DNA of 64,000 bases. Source: Chitinophagaceae bacterium. GTDB taxonomy: Bacteria; Bacteroidota; Bacteroidia; Chitinophagales; Chitinophagaceae. The first letter of the stretch is position 1; the number at the start of each line of letters is the position of its first letter. Location of the stretch: assembly GCA_947455215.1 (NCBI GenBank), contig CANGNA010000006.1, positions 1-64,000 of the forward strand, read 5' to 3'. A program made the translations under genes and the position numbers. Positions 1 to 8,556 of this stretch are shown in pieces. The notes beneath the pieces are model-generated. The model had not been told where the DNA came from and searched no databases. It saw nothing but the letters and a program-made list of their open reading frames with translations.

Positions 1-1
1 C

Positions 2-1438
2 GATAAGATCGCATCAATTGATTTCAGCACCATGCCGGAGGCGTTGCGCAAAGGGCATGAGTTTGTAAAGAAGGTAACAAGTAACGGGGCGCATTGGGAC
101 AACTACCATGCAAGCGAAACCATTAAGAAAACGATAGATACCTATTTTGAAAAGCTGGCGGCACATTTGAAACAGGGTACTAAACAGCGGCATACGGTTA
201 AGCGGTTTGATAAGTCCTCAAATACTTGGGAGGACACCACCACTAAGAAGCCAAAGAAAGCGGCAGGCAAAGCTAAGAAGCCTGACCTGTACCAGCCTGC
301 AATGGTAGAGCGCATACCGGAAGAGCTACGCTTTATCCGGCGTTTCGTCAACATGAACGGTAAGTCCAAAGACAAGGAAGATATACTCCGGTTTGTCAAT
401 GGCCTGCAAAAAGCCATTTTGGAGAAGCGCATACGCAAAACATCACCGCATGTTGAGCATATCCGGTTCATTCAGGACACGCTTATCGAGGCGTACAATA
501 ACATGGGAAAGACTATCACCATTTCCCTGAAGCCGGACACATTTGAGGCACTAAAGAAAGCAGCCGATGATGAAAAGGTAATGTCGTCCGTAGGCTTTAT
601 CAAGCGGTACATTAACCTGAACGGCAAAACAGGTACAAAGGAAAAGGCAAGGCTACTATTGGGGCAGATCAACAGGGCATACGAGCAGGGCAAGATAGAT
701 GACCGTGACCCTTATGTGGTAGAAATGCATGAGATCAAAAAGAACATAGAAAATTTCCTTTCTGAAAAGTCGGCGAAATTTCTGGAGATCGAGAAGAATA
801 CGCTGAACGGGCTGCAGGGCATTATCGGTGGCTGTTCGTGCAACAACCTGAATGGATTTGATGGTGATGACGGTGCAGGTGTGCAGCCAGTGGTTATGAA
901 TAGCATGGACTTCGCTAACATGCGGTTCAATACGCTGGGGCTGCAAGGCAAGTGGTTGCAGCTCATCGGTGACCCTTCCACCAATTTTTCGATAATGGTG
1001 TATGGCAAGCCTAAAATGGGAAAGTCCTACCTATGCGTGGATTTTGCCGGATACCTGGCTCGTAATCACGGCAAGGTACTGTACGTGGCAAGGGAAGAAG
1101 GTTTGGACAAGACGTTGCAAGATAAACTGAATGATAAAGAGGTAAAACACCCAAATCTGTACATGGCATCCGCTATACCTGCAAGCCTTACTTTCTATGA
1201 CTTTATCTTTTTAGATAGCGTTAACCGGCTCGGCTTAAAGCCGGAGGATTTAAACAAGTTGAGGTCTATGTACCCTGAAAAGTCCTTTGTGTTCATCTTT
1301 CAGACAACAAAGCAGGGAAAGTTCAAAGGGGCTAATACTTTTCAACATGATGTAGATAGTGTAATTGAAGTGCCTGAGAAGGGGAAAGCCGTGCAGTATG
1401 GAAGGTTTAATGCTGGTGGAGAAATGCCTATATTTTAG
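2..1438 (+). CDS. RecA/RadA-like ATPase, 5' truncated by window edge
   Basis: The reading frame is open to the first base, so the first visible ATG at 32 need not be the true start; ten in-frame codons precede it. Numbering from that ATG, residues 98-152 and 186-242 are two diverged copies of one module (FIRRFVNMNGK versus FIKRYINLNGK). A RecA-type ATPase domain follows, with Walker A GKPKMGKS at about 325-332, a Walker B strand FIFLD at 391-395, and a tail (QTTKQGKFKGANTFQHDVD) that resembles the RadA/DnaB-like core. The repeats plus NTPase suggest a replication, repair or transfer protein of a plasmid, phage or integrative element; this is inference, and I do not recognise the family. A hairpin terminator follows the stop, and the next genes converge on it. 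Confidence 0.6.
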   Translation, partial: DKIASIDFSTMPEALRKGHEFVKKVTSNGAHWDNYHASETIKKTIDTYFEKLAAHLKQGTKQRHTVKRFDKSSNTWEDTTTKKPKKAAGKAKKPDLYQPAMVERIPEELRFIRRFVNMNGKSKDKEDILRFVNGLQKAILEKRIRKTSPHVEHIRFIQDTLIEAYNNMGKTITISLKPDTFEALKKAADDEKVMSSVGFIKRYINLNGKTGTKEKARLLLGQINRAYEQGKIDDRDPYVVEMHEIKKNIENFLSEKSAKFLEIEKNTLNGLQGIIGGCSCNNLNGFDGDDGAGVQPVVMNSMDFANMRFNTLGLQGKWLQLIGDPSTNFSIMVYGKPKMGKSYLCVDFAGYLARNHGKVLYVAREEGLDKTLQDKLNDKEVKHPNLYMASAIPASLTFYDFIFLDSVNRLGLKPEDLNKLRSMYPEKSFVFIFQTTKQGKFKGANTFQHDVDSVIEVPEKGKAVQYGRFNAGGEMPIF

Positions 1439-1467
1439 TGTTCATGTTTCTGACAGTATTTATATTG

Positions 1468-1494
1468 GCTGGCCTGTTCTCAGGCTGGCTTTTT
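1468..1494 (+). terminator. Rho-independent terminator after the RadA-like gene
   Basis: A 9-bp stem with two G-U pairs (1468-1476 and 1481-1489) encloses the loop TTCT and is followed by TTTTT. It lies 30 bp past the stop codon. The loop and layout match the terminator at 62583. Confidence 0.7.
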
Positions 1495-1562
1495 ATTCTG
1501 CTAGTATGAAAATGCAGCTAAATGCTCTCGCTTAAAGTCAAAAAAGGACATTCTAAGTTTAA

Positions 1563-4500
1563 TCACTGATTTTTCAGAAGAATACCAGTAATATTTTTCC
1601 ATTCTTCGCCACTTAAGGACGATGTAGATGGTTTTAATTCATCCCATTGTCTGACTGATAGTTGTTGAATTCTTTGTCTCAACTGTCTAAACGAACTAGG
1701 TTCTTCGGAATTGAAATATTGGGAGAAATTTCCGGCAAGGTTTCGAGGGATTCCTACCATCCTATAGGGTATTGATGCTTTATTATTCACTCCATAATAC
1801 AATAATGAGGGTATGTGGGTGTTTTCTGCAATTTCCTCTCCTGATGCTTTTACAATCCCCTCGAGAGCGCTAAGTCCCCAAGAAGATTTAAATGTAGTTT
1901 CAGTTAAATAGTTAATAAAATCGTTTATTCTATCTCCATCTGCTTTTTCTTTAAAAAATGGATGTATAAATGATATTTCCGATAAGTTATCTCCGTTTAC
2001 CCATCCTTTCAAAATGTTTGCAACGAGTTCGGGATTAAAAGGTGCGCTTCCAGCATCTGTACCCAATTTTGCTTCTCTCAATGTCCCTATAACCTCAATT
2101 TTCTTTTTTAAGTATTCGTTCCCGGTGCTGAATAGATTATCAGCATCCCAAGATTCAGGACTGCTAATTTCAGGCATATCTGATTTAGCTCTCATTATGG
2201 AAAGTATCGAAGGAACTGAGAACCCCGTTTTATCTGCAAATTTTAAAACTCCTCTATTTCGGTTTTGTAAATCAATATACAAAGTTTCGCATATCTTCAA
2301 AAAATTTGCTCTCTCTTGGCCTTGTAAGGTGAAATACCCGAAACTATCTTTAAACAATTCTTCCAGTTCGTCTCGATAATGGAATTCTTCAGAGACATTT
2401 AGAAGATGAATTAAATATTGAACTAATACCCCTAGTGATTTATAAGTGTCAAACAATTGAGCTCGTTGTTGGGCGTTATCATGTTGGGCGAATACTTTGA
2501 TTATATTTTCTGCTTGAAGAATTAATTCAGTTAGTGCGCTACTTACACTCAAGGATTGTTGTGAAATTAAATTGTGTGCATTTCTGATACTGGTAGGTGA
2601 ATTATATGGAAAAATGATCTTGCCAACATTATCCACTAGAGTTCTTCCTGCTCTTCCTGCGATATTAAGAAACTCATTTATTGATAAACGCCCCCCTCTT
2701 CCTTTTCTAGTATCGTCAATATATACAGTTGAAATTGGAAAATTAATACCCTGTGCAATCGTAGTCGTTGCACAGATATACTTGATTTCAGCCTTTTTAA
2801 TTAAATGTTCAACAAGAATTTTAGTATCTTCTGTTAGACCGGCATGATGTATACCAATTCCCTTTTTGACTACTCTTGATAAAGTTGTCACTTCTCCAAC
2901 TTCCTCTTCAATAAACTTAGATACTAATTCTTGTAATTCCGAAGTTCTTTGATTTCCTACGTAATTAGAAAGCTTATCAGCCTTTGAATCTGCAGTGCCT
3001 TTACCCCAGCACAGAAAAAGAATAGAATTTTTATTTCCTCCAAATAAATGTGTTGCTGCTTCGAATAGCCTGTCCTTTGGTCTCGTTTCGGTTAATTCGA
3101 AATCTCGTCCAATTGGCAATATTTTCTGCGTAGTGGTTTGTAAAAAGCTGTACGCAGACGGCTCAACAACCATTTGTAGTGTGCCGCCTGTTTCCCTTAA
3201 TCCCATAATTACTTTATCAGAAGGCTTCCACAAGACTTGAATTGGCGAAATAGCATTCTTTCCTCCTGCTAGCCATTCCTTGAGGCTATTAGCATTTGGA
3301 ATAAAAGGAGAAAGCAACAGAAATTTGGCAGTAGGCTTTTCTCTCTTAATTATTGATAACAATAATTCAAGTTTAGCGCCTCTATCTCCCTCTTTAATAT
3401 TATGAGCCTCGTCAACTATTATGAAAGAAACATTCTCAACCGATGGATGTTTCCTTCTGAGCATTAAATCAAATTTTTCAGGCGTTGAAACCAAAATATC
3501 TATCTCCTCTTGTAAAAAGACATCTTCTGTTGGATCAATTTCATTAACCTTCGAAGTCTTTTCTATTGATAAGTTTAATCCCTCAAAATCAGTACGAAGG
3601 TCAGACACTACTTGATTCACTAATGCACGAGTCGGTACAAGATAAACGATTTTAGTATTAGGATTTAATGCTTTAGTTTGAAGGATACAAAACTCAGCAA
3701 GTAATGTTTTTCCAGCGCTTGTTGGCATTGTAACAATTGTGGCGCTTGACGCTGCATCCAGTAAATTTTTACTTATCGCCTCCTGTTGAGAAGGAAGTAG
3801 ATCTATTTTATCAATTTGAGCCAAATTTTTACATAAATCAACAATGCTAGATCCAAGGTTTATTGTGCTAAACCAAATAGAATTTCTCTGTACTTCGATA
3901 CACGCTCTTTCAATAATTGGTATCAAAGAAAATAATCTTGGCGAATTAGTTAACGCTTCACGGGCGTATTTTGAATGCCTAGCTATTTCGGAAGATAAGT
4001 TGCCTTTATAACCATATCCTTGAACTAAATATGTTGCAGTTTCAATTAATACCTTTGTTAAATGGTATAGGCCCAAAAGTTCTACAGCATTTGGTACTTT
4101 TGCGCTTAACTCCAGATTATTTAAATAGACTTCCTCATAATGCTGTTGATGTAGTTTTAAATTATTTACGATGGCTATAACAGCTTCAGCATCCGCTAAT
4201 CCATTTTTCTTTCTAATCAATAATGTTATACCCGCAAGTATTTTATTAAGTAATGTAGTCTTCCAGTCACTTGAATTAACAGTGGAGGGAACATAATTAT
4301 AATCAAATAAGTCAATTCTTACCTTAATACTATTCTTCGACAAAAGGCCGACAGTGGCTAAGTAGAAAAAGTATACGCTTTCTGTAGGTACAGTATCGAT
4401 TCCCCATATAGTTTCAAATTCATCTGAGTGCGTGGTATTAGCAATGTCTATAGCTCTTAACTGATAATAAATACTTTCAAGGTCTTTTAATTCGTCCTCA

Positions 4501-4712
4501 GCCAATGAAACATTTCTATTTGGTTCTTCTAATTTTGAAAGAACGAGATTGAAAAGAAAAAACGAAAATCTAATGCTTTTACTCGCGTTAAAGTCATCGA
4601 TTATTTCTCCTTCATTTATTATCTTATTTAAATAATTAAACCGATTCTCAACTTCAATTTCTTGAAATTGAGACTGGTCAATTAAGTTTTTTATATTAAA
4701 GCTATTAGACAT
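1563..4712 (-). CDS. hamB: HamB-like DEAD/DEAH helicase of a Hachiman-type defence system
   Basis: A 1049-residue superfamily 2 helicase of the Ski2-like type. Visible motifs are a Q-like segment LLPSQQEAI (305-313), Walker A MPTSAGKT (329-336), STPEKFD (409-415), the DEAH box (434-437), HHAGL (622-626), motif V ATTTIAQGINFP (648-659) and motif VI NIAGRAGR (683-690). The first 300 residues are helical and the last 350 contain no domain I can name. The ATG overlaps the hamA stop in TAATG, so translation is probably coupled. In Hachiman systems HamB binds and scans DNA and restrains the HamA nuclease until phage interference releases it; assignment here rests on pairing with a DUF1837-like nuclease. 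The related AbpAB pair is an alternative name. The gene is much more AT-rich than the core genes, which suggests transfer. Confidence 0.85.
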   Translation of the reverse strand: MSNSFNIKNLIDQSQFQEIEVENRFNYLNKIINEGEIIDDFNASKSIRFSFFLFNLVLSKLEEPNRNVSLAEDELKDLESIYYQLRAIDIANTTHSDEFETIWGIDTVPTESVYFFYLATVGLLSKNSIKVRIDLFDYNYVPSTVNSSDWKTTLLNKILAGITLLIRKKNGLADAEAVIAIVNNLKLHQQHYEEVYLNNLELSAKVPNAVELLGLYHLTKVLIETATYLVQGYGYKGNLSSEIARHSKYAREALTNSPRLFSLIPIIERACIEVQRNSIWFSTINLGSSIVDLCKNLAQIDKIDLLPSQQEAISKNLLDAASSATIVTMPTSAGKTLLAEFCILQTKALNPNTKIVYLVPTRALVNQVVSDLRTDFEGLNLSIEKTSKVNEIDPTEDVFLQEEIDILVSTPEKFDLMLRRKHPSVENVSFIIVDEAHNIKEGDRGAKLELLLSIIKREKPTAKFLLLSPFIPNANSLKEWLAGGKNAISPIQVLWKPSDKVIMGLRETGGTLQMVVEPSAYSFLQTTTQKILPIGRDFELTETRPKDRLFEAATHLFGGNKNSILFLCWGKGTADSKADKLSNYVGNQRTSELQELVSKFIEEEVGEVTTLSRVVKKGIGIHHAGLTEDTKILVEHLIKKAEIKYICATTTIAQGINFPISTVYIDDTRKGRGGRLSINEFLNIAGRAGRTLVDNVGKIIFPYNSPTSIRNAHNLISQQSLSVSSALTELILQAENIIKVFAQHDNAQQRAQLFDTYKSLGVLVQYLIHLLNVSEEFHYRDELEELFKDSFGYFTLQGQERANFLKICETLYIDLQNRNRGVLKFADKTGFSVPSILSIMRAKSDMPEISSPESWDADNLFSTGNEYLKKKIEVIGTLREAKLGTDAGSAPFNPELVANILKGWVNGDNLSEISFIHPFFKEKADGDRINDFINYLTETTFKSSWGLSALEGIVKASGEEIAENTHIPSLLYYGVNNKASIPYRMVGIPRNLAGNFSQYFNSEEPSSFRQLRQRIQQLSVRQWDELKPSTSSLSGEEWKNITGILLKNQ

Positions 4713-5518
4713 TATAATGCGTCAATCTTACTATGAAATAAATCTATAACATATTCTATGTTCTTGTCATACGAGTAGATTGCGAATTGCACTTTACCCG
4801 GTCTAAAACTGTCTGTTTCTGTTTTAAGCTTGCCGAAGTCTTTAGGATCATTTAAACAGCTACTATCTCTAACTAAGCAACAGCCATATACCACTTCAAA
4901 AGCAGTATTGTTATCAGTGGAAAGGCAAAACAACACGTAGTGCATAACAGCTGCATGATCACCGGTGAGTTTTTTCGCATAATTAGCTATTCGTCTCTCT
5001 AGATATGCTTTGTCAGTTCTATTTTTCAAATGTGTTTTAAAAATTGAGTCCTCTTTTGAATCTACAACTTGAGGGGTACTATCCTCATTTGAAACTTTTG
5101 CTTCTCCTAATAACAACTCAATTTTACCTAATGAAGTTCTGTATCCAATCCCATCGAATCCTCGTCCAGGTAGATCTACAAGTTCTCGATCCCATAAATT
5201 TTTTAGAGGTAATATGAAATTTTCTGTCGCCTGCTCCTCTTCAAAGTAAATTGTCAACAGTAATTCACCCAAATCACTTCTATAAATGTCATTATAAGCT
5301 TTTCTTTTGTCATCTCCGACTCTTATTGGTTTCGAACTTTGTCGAATAATTTCTTTCAGTGCATCGGTGGAAAATCCAAGGTTTTTAAAAATAGGATGGT
5401 CTTCGTCGACTATAAATTTCGAGCGTAGTTCTATATATTTATTAGCAAGATTAGTAATGTATTCATCACTAACAGTAATATTTTTTACCTCAAAAATATC
5501 TGAACTGAGTGTTGGCAT
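4712..5518 (-). CDS. hamA: HamA-like PD-(D/E)XK nuclease (DUF1837) of a Hachiman-type system
   Basis: A 268-residue protein with a restriction-endonuclease-like core: an acidic helix at about 81-95 (SDLGELL), Asp122 in GRGFDGIGY, and the catalytic pair Glu139-x-Lys141 in LLLGEAKVS. Spacing and length fit HamA/DUF1837. HamA is the effector that degrades DNA when its helicase partner signals infection. The gene is first in a two-gene operon and its TAA overlaps the hamB ATG by one base. Base composition is AT-rich like hamB. I see no clear -7 TAnnTTTG box upstream. The family call comes from motif pattern and gene pairing; a profile search against HamA and AbpA would settle which name fits. Confidence 0.82.
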   Translation of the reverse strand: MPTLSSDIFEVKNITVSDEYITNLANKYIELRSKFIVDEDHPIFKNLGFSTDALKEIIRQSSKPIRVGDDKRKAYNDIYRSDLGELLLTIYFEEEQATENFILPLKNLWDRELVDLPGRGFDGIGYRTSLGKIELLLGEAKVSNEDSTPQVVDSKEDSIFKTHLKNRTDKAYLERRIANYAKKLTGDHAAVMHYVLFCLSTDNNTAFEVVYGCCLVRDSSCLNDPKDFGKLKTETDSFRPGKVQFAIYSYDKNIEYVIDLFHSKIDAL

Positions 5519-6244
5519 TTGATAGACCGAATAAATTATTAGAAATTAACTAGCAGAGAGGGTAAATATATTACATTTTGCAACAACCCTATACTTATCT
5601 ACGTCATGCTCATTTTCTTCAGTTGAAATTCGTTTATAAGTACACTTATTTTATCCATTTGCTATCAAACTAGATCTACTACTACCACTTCTATACTTTT
5701 TTCTTCTATTGCCCCGAAATATCAATAAAATGCTTTTCTAAATTTCCCGGTCATTCCCATTTATCCGTCAATAGACCCCTCAATTAGACTAACTGGCGAC
5801 AAAAGCAGGAATGTCCAGCAGAAATAGCCTTGTTTAGAAGTAGTCGTGCCGTTGATCTTCAAACAACTGCTATTATGCTTACTTATTGTTGCAATATAAG
5901 GTCAACCGCTTCAAAATTTCCATCAATTGGTTCGATAACTTTCCCGTCTGGGGCACAAAAATGAGAAAGGGAGCGGTAAGCGAGAGCAAACCCTCCCTTT
6001 CTCATTTTTCCCTCTTTCTCCGCTCTGTTTCTCGCTCATCCCTTCAATAGATATATTTACCTGCATGATACCATTTTCCCATGTTGGTCATAACTACGAC
6101 CAACCAACCGAATAATCCTCCCTCCCGCTCCGCCCTCACTCCCCCAACACCTAACCAAGATCATCCCCCGTATGTAACAAATGTTACCATCGGCGCTGTT
6201 TACTTGCGCCACCTTTGTATCGTGATCATAAAAACACAGATACA
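5519..6244. other. Gene-free stretch with a perfect 17-bp inverted repeat
   Basis: About 725 bases without a convincing gene. The main structure is an inverted repeat (5957-5973 and 5993-6009) separated by 19 bases, flanked by A and T runs, so it could end transcription in either direction. CT-rich sequence with repeated CCGCTCT/CTCGCTC words follows up to 6040, similar in style to 7056-7115. The segment before the inverted repeat is AT-rich and looks like the tail of the imported hamAB segment. Confidence 0.6.
5957..6009. repeat. Perfect 17-bp inverted repeat, possible bidirectional terminator
   Basis: Left arm 5957-5973, right arm 5993-6009, loop of 19 bases. The arms begin and end with A5/T5, so an RNA from either strand would fold and finish in U residues. 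It sits between hamA and the YgaP-like gene, where it could insulate the two transcription units. Confidence 0.6.
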
Positions 6245-6448
6245 ATGAAAAAGAACATGGGTTCAGCAGACAGCATCATCAGGGTGATAGTAGCCGCAGT
6301 AGTGGCATTCCTCATCTTTAAAGGCATCATTACCGGCACAGTGGCCATCATAGCAGGCATAGTGGCCGCAGTATTCCTGCTTACCAGCGTAGTAGGCTTC
6401 TGCCCGCTCTATACGATCATCGGGCTATCAACAAAAGGCAAGAAGTAG
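6245..6448 (+). CDS. YgaP-like small membrane protein (DUF2892)
   Basis: A 67-residue protein beginning MKKNMGSADSIIR. The upstream ATG at 6215 adds only a polar stretch, so the start at 6245 is preferred. Two hydrophobic segments (about 10-25 and 30-50) and the conserved end GFCPLYTIIGLST match DUF2892, the membrane part of the YgaP family; there is no rhodanese domain. It lies 28 bp before an OsmC-like gene on the same strand and may share its transcript, consistent with a role in sulfur or redox stress at the inner membrane, which is inference. Confidence 0.85.
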   Translation: MKKNMGSADSIIRVIVAAVVAFLIFKGIITGTVAIIAGIVAAVFLLTSVVGFCPLYTIIGLSTKGKK

Positions 6449-6476
6449 TAAGTAAAATCAAGTAAACAACACAACA

Positions 6477-6935
6477 ATGACACACGAAGTAGAGACACAG
6501 TGGATGGGCAAAATGCAATTCAACGCCCTGGTAAACGGACACACTATTGTAATGGACGCACCCGAGCGCGCAGGCGGAGAAGACCTTGGCCCCATCCCCA
6601 AACCATTCGTACTCTCAGCCCTTTCCGGCTGCACAGGTATGGATGTCATAGCCCTCACCCGCAAGGCAGGCCACCCGCTTACCGACCTCGATATAAAAGT
6701 AAGCGGAGAGATCAGCAAGCGTGCACCAATAGAATACGTCAGCATCCACGTACTATACGATATGAAGGGAGCCCCCGAAGACCGCGAAGCCGCCCTCGAC
6801 GCCGTAACACAAAGCCAGGAAAAGATATGCGGCGTAAGCCACATGCTGAAAAAGATAATGCCCGTTACCTGGCAGGTGCTGTACAACAACCAGGAGATAT
6901 TCAACAACAGGCCGCTGGCCGTAGCGGAGAACTAA
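6477..6935 (+). CDS. OsmC family peroxiredoxin-like protein
   Basis: A 152-residue OsmC/Ohr-fold protein. It has the two spaced cysteines of the family, Cys52 in LSGCTGMDVIAL and Cys118 in EKICGVSHML. Family members reduce organic hydroperoxides with this thiol pair in the cytoplasm. The protein lacks the usual Ohr signatures, so it belongs with the general OsmC group and its substrate is unknown. It follows the YgaP-like gene closely and probably forms a two-gene unit with it. REP-like hairpins start about 25 bp after its stop. Confidence 0.88.
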   Translation: MTHEVETQWMGKMQFNALVNGHTIVMDAPERAGGEDLGPIPKPFVLSALSGCTGMDVIALTRKAGHPLTDLDIKVSGEISKRAPIEYVSIHVLYDMKGAPEDREAALDAVTQSQEKICGVSHMLKKIMPVTWQVLYNNQEIFNNRPLAVAEN

Positions 6936-6959
6936 AAGGCACCTCACCTTTCGGTCTCC

Positions 6960-7115
6960 CACAGGCCCTGAAAGGGCCGGCTATAATAGCGTCGGGTTTC
7001 TCTCAGTCGCCGTAGCATTTATGCGAAGGAGACAACCCGACGGCTACAACACCCCGCCGCTCTCCGCTCTGTTACTCCGCTCTCATTGTCCCTCCGCTCT
7101 CATTGTCCCTCCGCT
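6960..7115. repeat. REP-like hairpins and a 17-bp tandem repeat after the OsmC gene
   Basis: 6964-6990 is an inverted half copy of the genome's GCAGGGTT...CCCTGC element family (GGCCCTGAAAGGGCC then GGCTATAATAGC). A long imperfect hairpin with GTCGGGTT/AACCCGAC arms follows. A 17-bp unit is repeated exactly at 7081-7097 and 7098-7114, inside a run of CCGCTCT words. Confidence 0.7.
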
Positions 7116-7116
7116 C

Positions 7117-7728
7117 TCAACTTCCTATTTCCGGCTGCAAAAACTCCGTTATCAGCGTTTGCCACTGCGCTTCCGATAATGCCGCCATAGCGCCCGATGC
7201 CACCGCACCATTGCGCAGATTATCCAGCACACTGCCCGTATCCGTATTCGGCAGCTCGTTACGACCGTGATACGATGCCGTCACCGCATTACCCATACGG
7301 CTGACGATGAAAGTAGACGTGGCCGAGTCTGTAAAAAAATGCGCCGTATCTCCTGCCCTGCCGTTGGGGTTCGTACACGGGCGCAAGCGCATGGCCGCGC
7401 TCTCCTGCTCAGCGTCCGCATCAGCATGCACGGCAATGGCCTCCACCATTACCCAGTCATACCCATCGCCCGCACGCGGACCCGGCCCCGTAATATCAAT
7501 ACGATAGCGGTCGCCCTCCATGGCCAGCCTGTGCGGATCATCCACACCATCCACCAGCATGAACTCGGCACTCAGCGCCCCGCACAACTTATGCCACACC
7601 CTCGGGTTCAGCATCCGCTTATAAGCCCTGGTAAAACACCGCACAGCATGCTCCCTGTCCACCTCCTCGCGCCTGTAATACAAGTCATTCTGCTTACCCG
7701 CCTCTTGTTCCGGTATCAAATGCAACAT
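7117..7728 (-). CDS. Conserved hypothetical protein
   Basis: A 203-residue cytoplasmic protein, with no signal peptide or membrane segment. It has a basic N-terminal third (REHAVRCFTRAYKRM), a mixed beta-rich middle ending in DYGWV-like strands, and an alanine-rich C-terminal helix. I do not recognise the family. Codon use and GC content match the core genes, and the translation is free of the odd composition seen in shadow frames. It stands alone between repeat-rich spacers, with no close neighbour on its strand. Confidence 0.65.
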   Translation of the reverse strand: MLHLIPEQEAGKQNDLYYRREEVDREHAVRCFTRAYKRMLNPRVWHKLCGALSAEFMLVDGVDDPHRLAMEGDRYRIDITGPGPRAGDGYDWVMVEAIAVHADADAEQESAAMRLRPCTNPNGRAGDTAHFFTDSATSTFIVSRMGNAVTASYHGRNELPNTDTGSVLDNLRNGAVASGAMAALSEAQWQTLITEFLQPEIGS

Positions 7729-8556
7729 ACACTTTCATCTTTTAGCCTGCAAGGCAATAAAAATTATGCCCGATACAACTTTGTATGAAAAACGCCAGCC
7801 CACTGACATAGGCATTAAGTTATGCCAACGGGGCCTTAACTAAGAAGCAATTGTTAGCACCAACGACAATTTCTGCCGATAGAAAAAAATGCATGTTGCC
7901 GGCAGTTTTTTTTGAGGTAAGCCTTGTAAGCTGCTGATGTATAGCGCAGGTATAAAAATGTGCTATATGGTGTTTTCTGCCGATGTGGCATTTTTGCCGG
8001 TGGCAAAATGCCGATGGCGAAGGTGTGTGATAGTGTCATAGTAAAAGATCTTTAGTGCCCGGGAACCGCTCCCGAACGCCACAAAGATACGCCTAACGGA
8101 GGGGCGGTTCCAAATAAAGATATGCACAAAATTAATGGCCGAATGCTGCCCAAAGAGTCTTGCCCCGGAACTACAGCGTAACCAACTGAGCCACAGAGTG
8201 TCACACTGAGCCTGCCGAAGTGCGGCACGGACATGGGTGCACTAAATACACGGTCTTTGCGAGGAACACCCTTTCCCGAGCGCTTTCGGGAAATCAATCT
8301 CGCAAGTGAATGGATCGTTTTAGTGCCCGGTTGGTTGGCGCCCGTGTGCTGGTTGTTGGCGGGGACGCCAACAACGGCGGAATGTCTTACCTGATGTGTC
8401 ATTGGCAGCCCCGTCGAAGTGCGGCACGGACATGGGCTATATATTGCAACGCCGCTGTCCTGTCTTCAGACTGACAGCCCACAAGCGGACATTTTCGTTT
8501 TCGGATCTAGGGGGCCTATTGACAAAGTATCGATTTTGGGTACCCAACAGCTAAGC
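7729..8556. other. Gene-free, repeat-rich spacer
   Basis: About 830 bases with no convincing gene. 8180-8240 and 8395-8436 carry words such as GAAGTGCGGCACGGACATGGG, also found inverted at 16285-16325. 8255-8315 has a GCGAGGA...CAATCTCGCAAG element. 8450-8482 is an inverted copy of the repeat found at 21217, 21379, 21540 and 23031, and its homology to those copies fades at about 8508, next to the AT-rich module. Confidence 0.65.

Noticed and set aside
5883-6005. 40-residue minus-strand frame starting inside the 17-bp inverted repeat
   Set aside because: Start lies in the hairpin, there is no recognisable domain and no promoter; too weak to call.
8052-8402. 116-residue frame in the spacer before the helicase gene
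   Set aside because: It runs through repeat words found elsewhere in both directions and looks non-coding.
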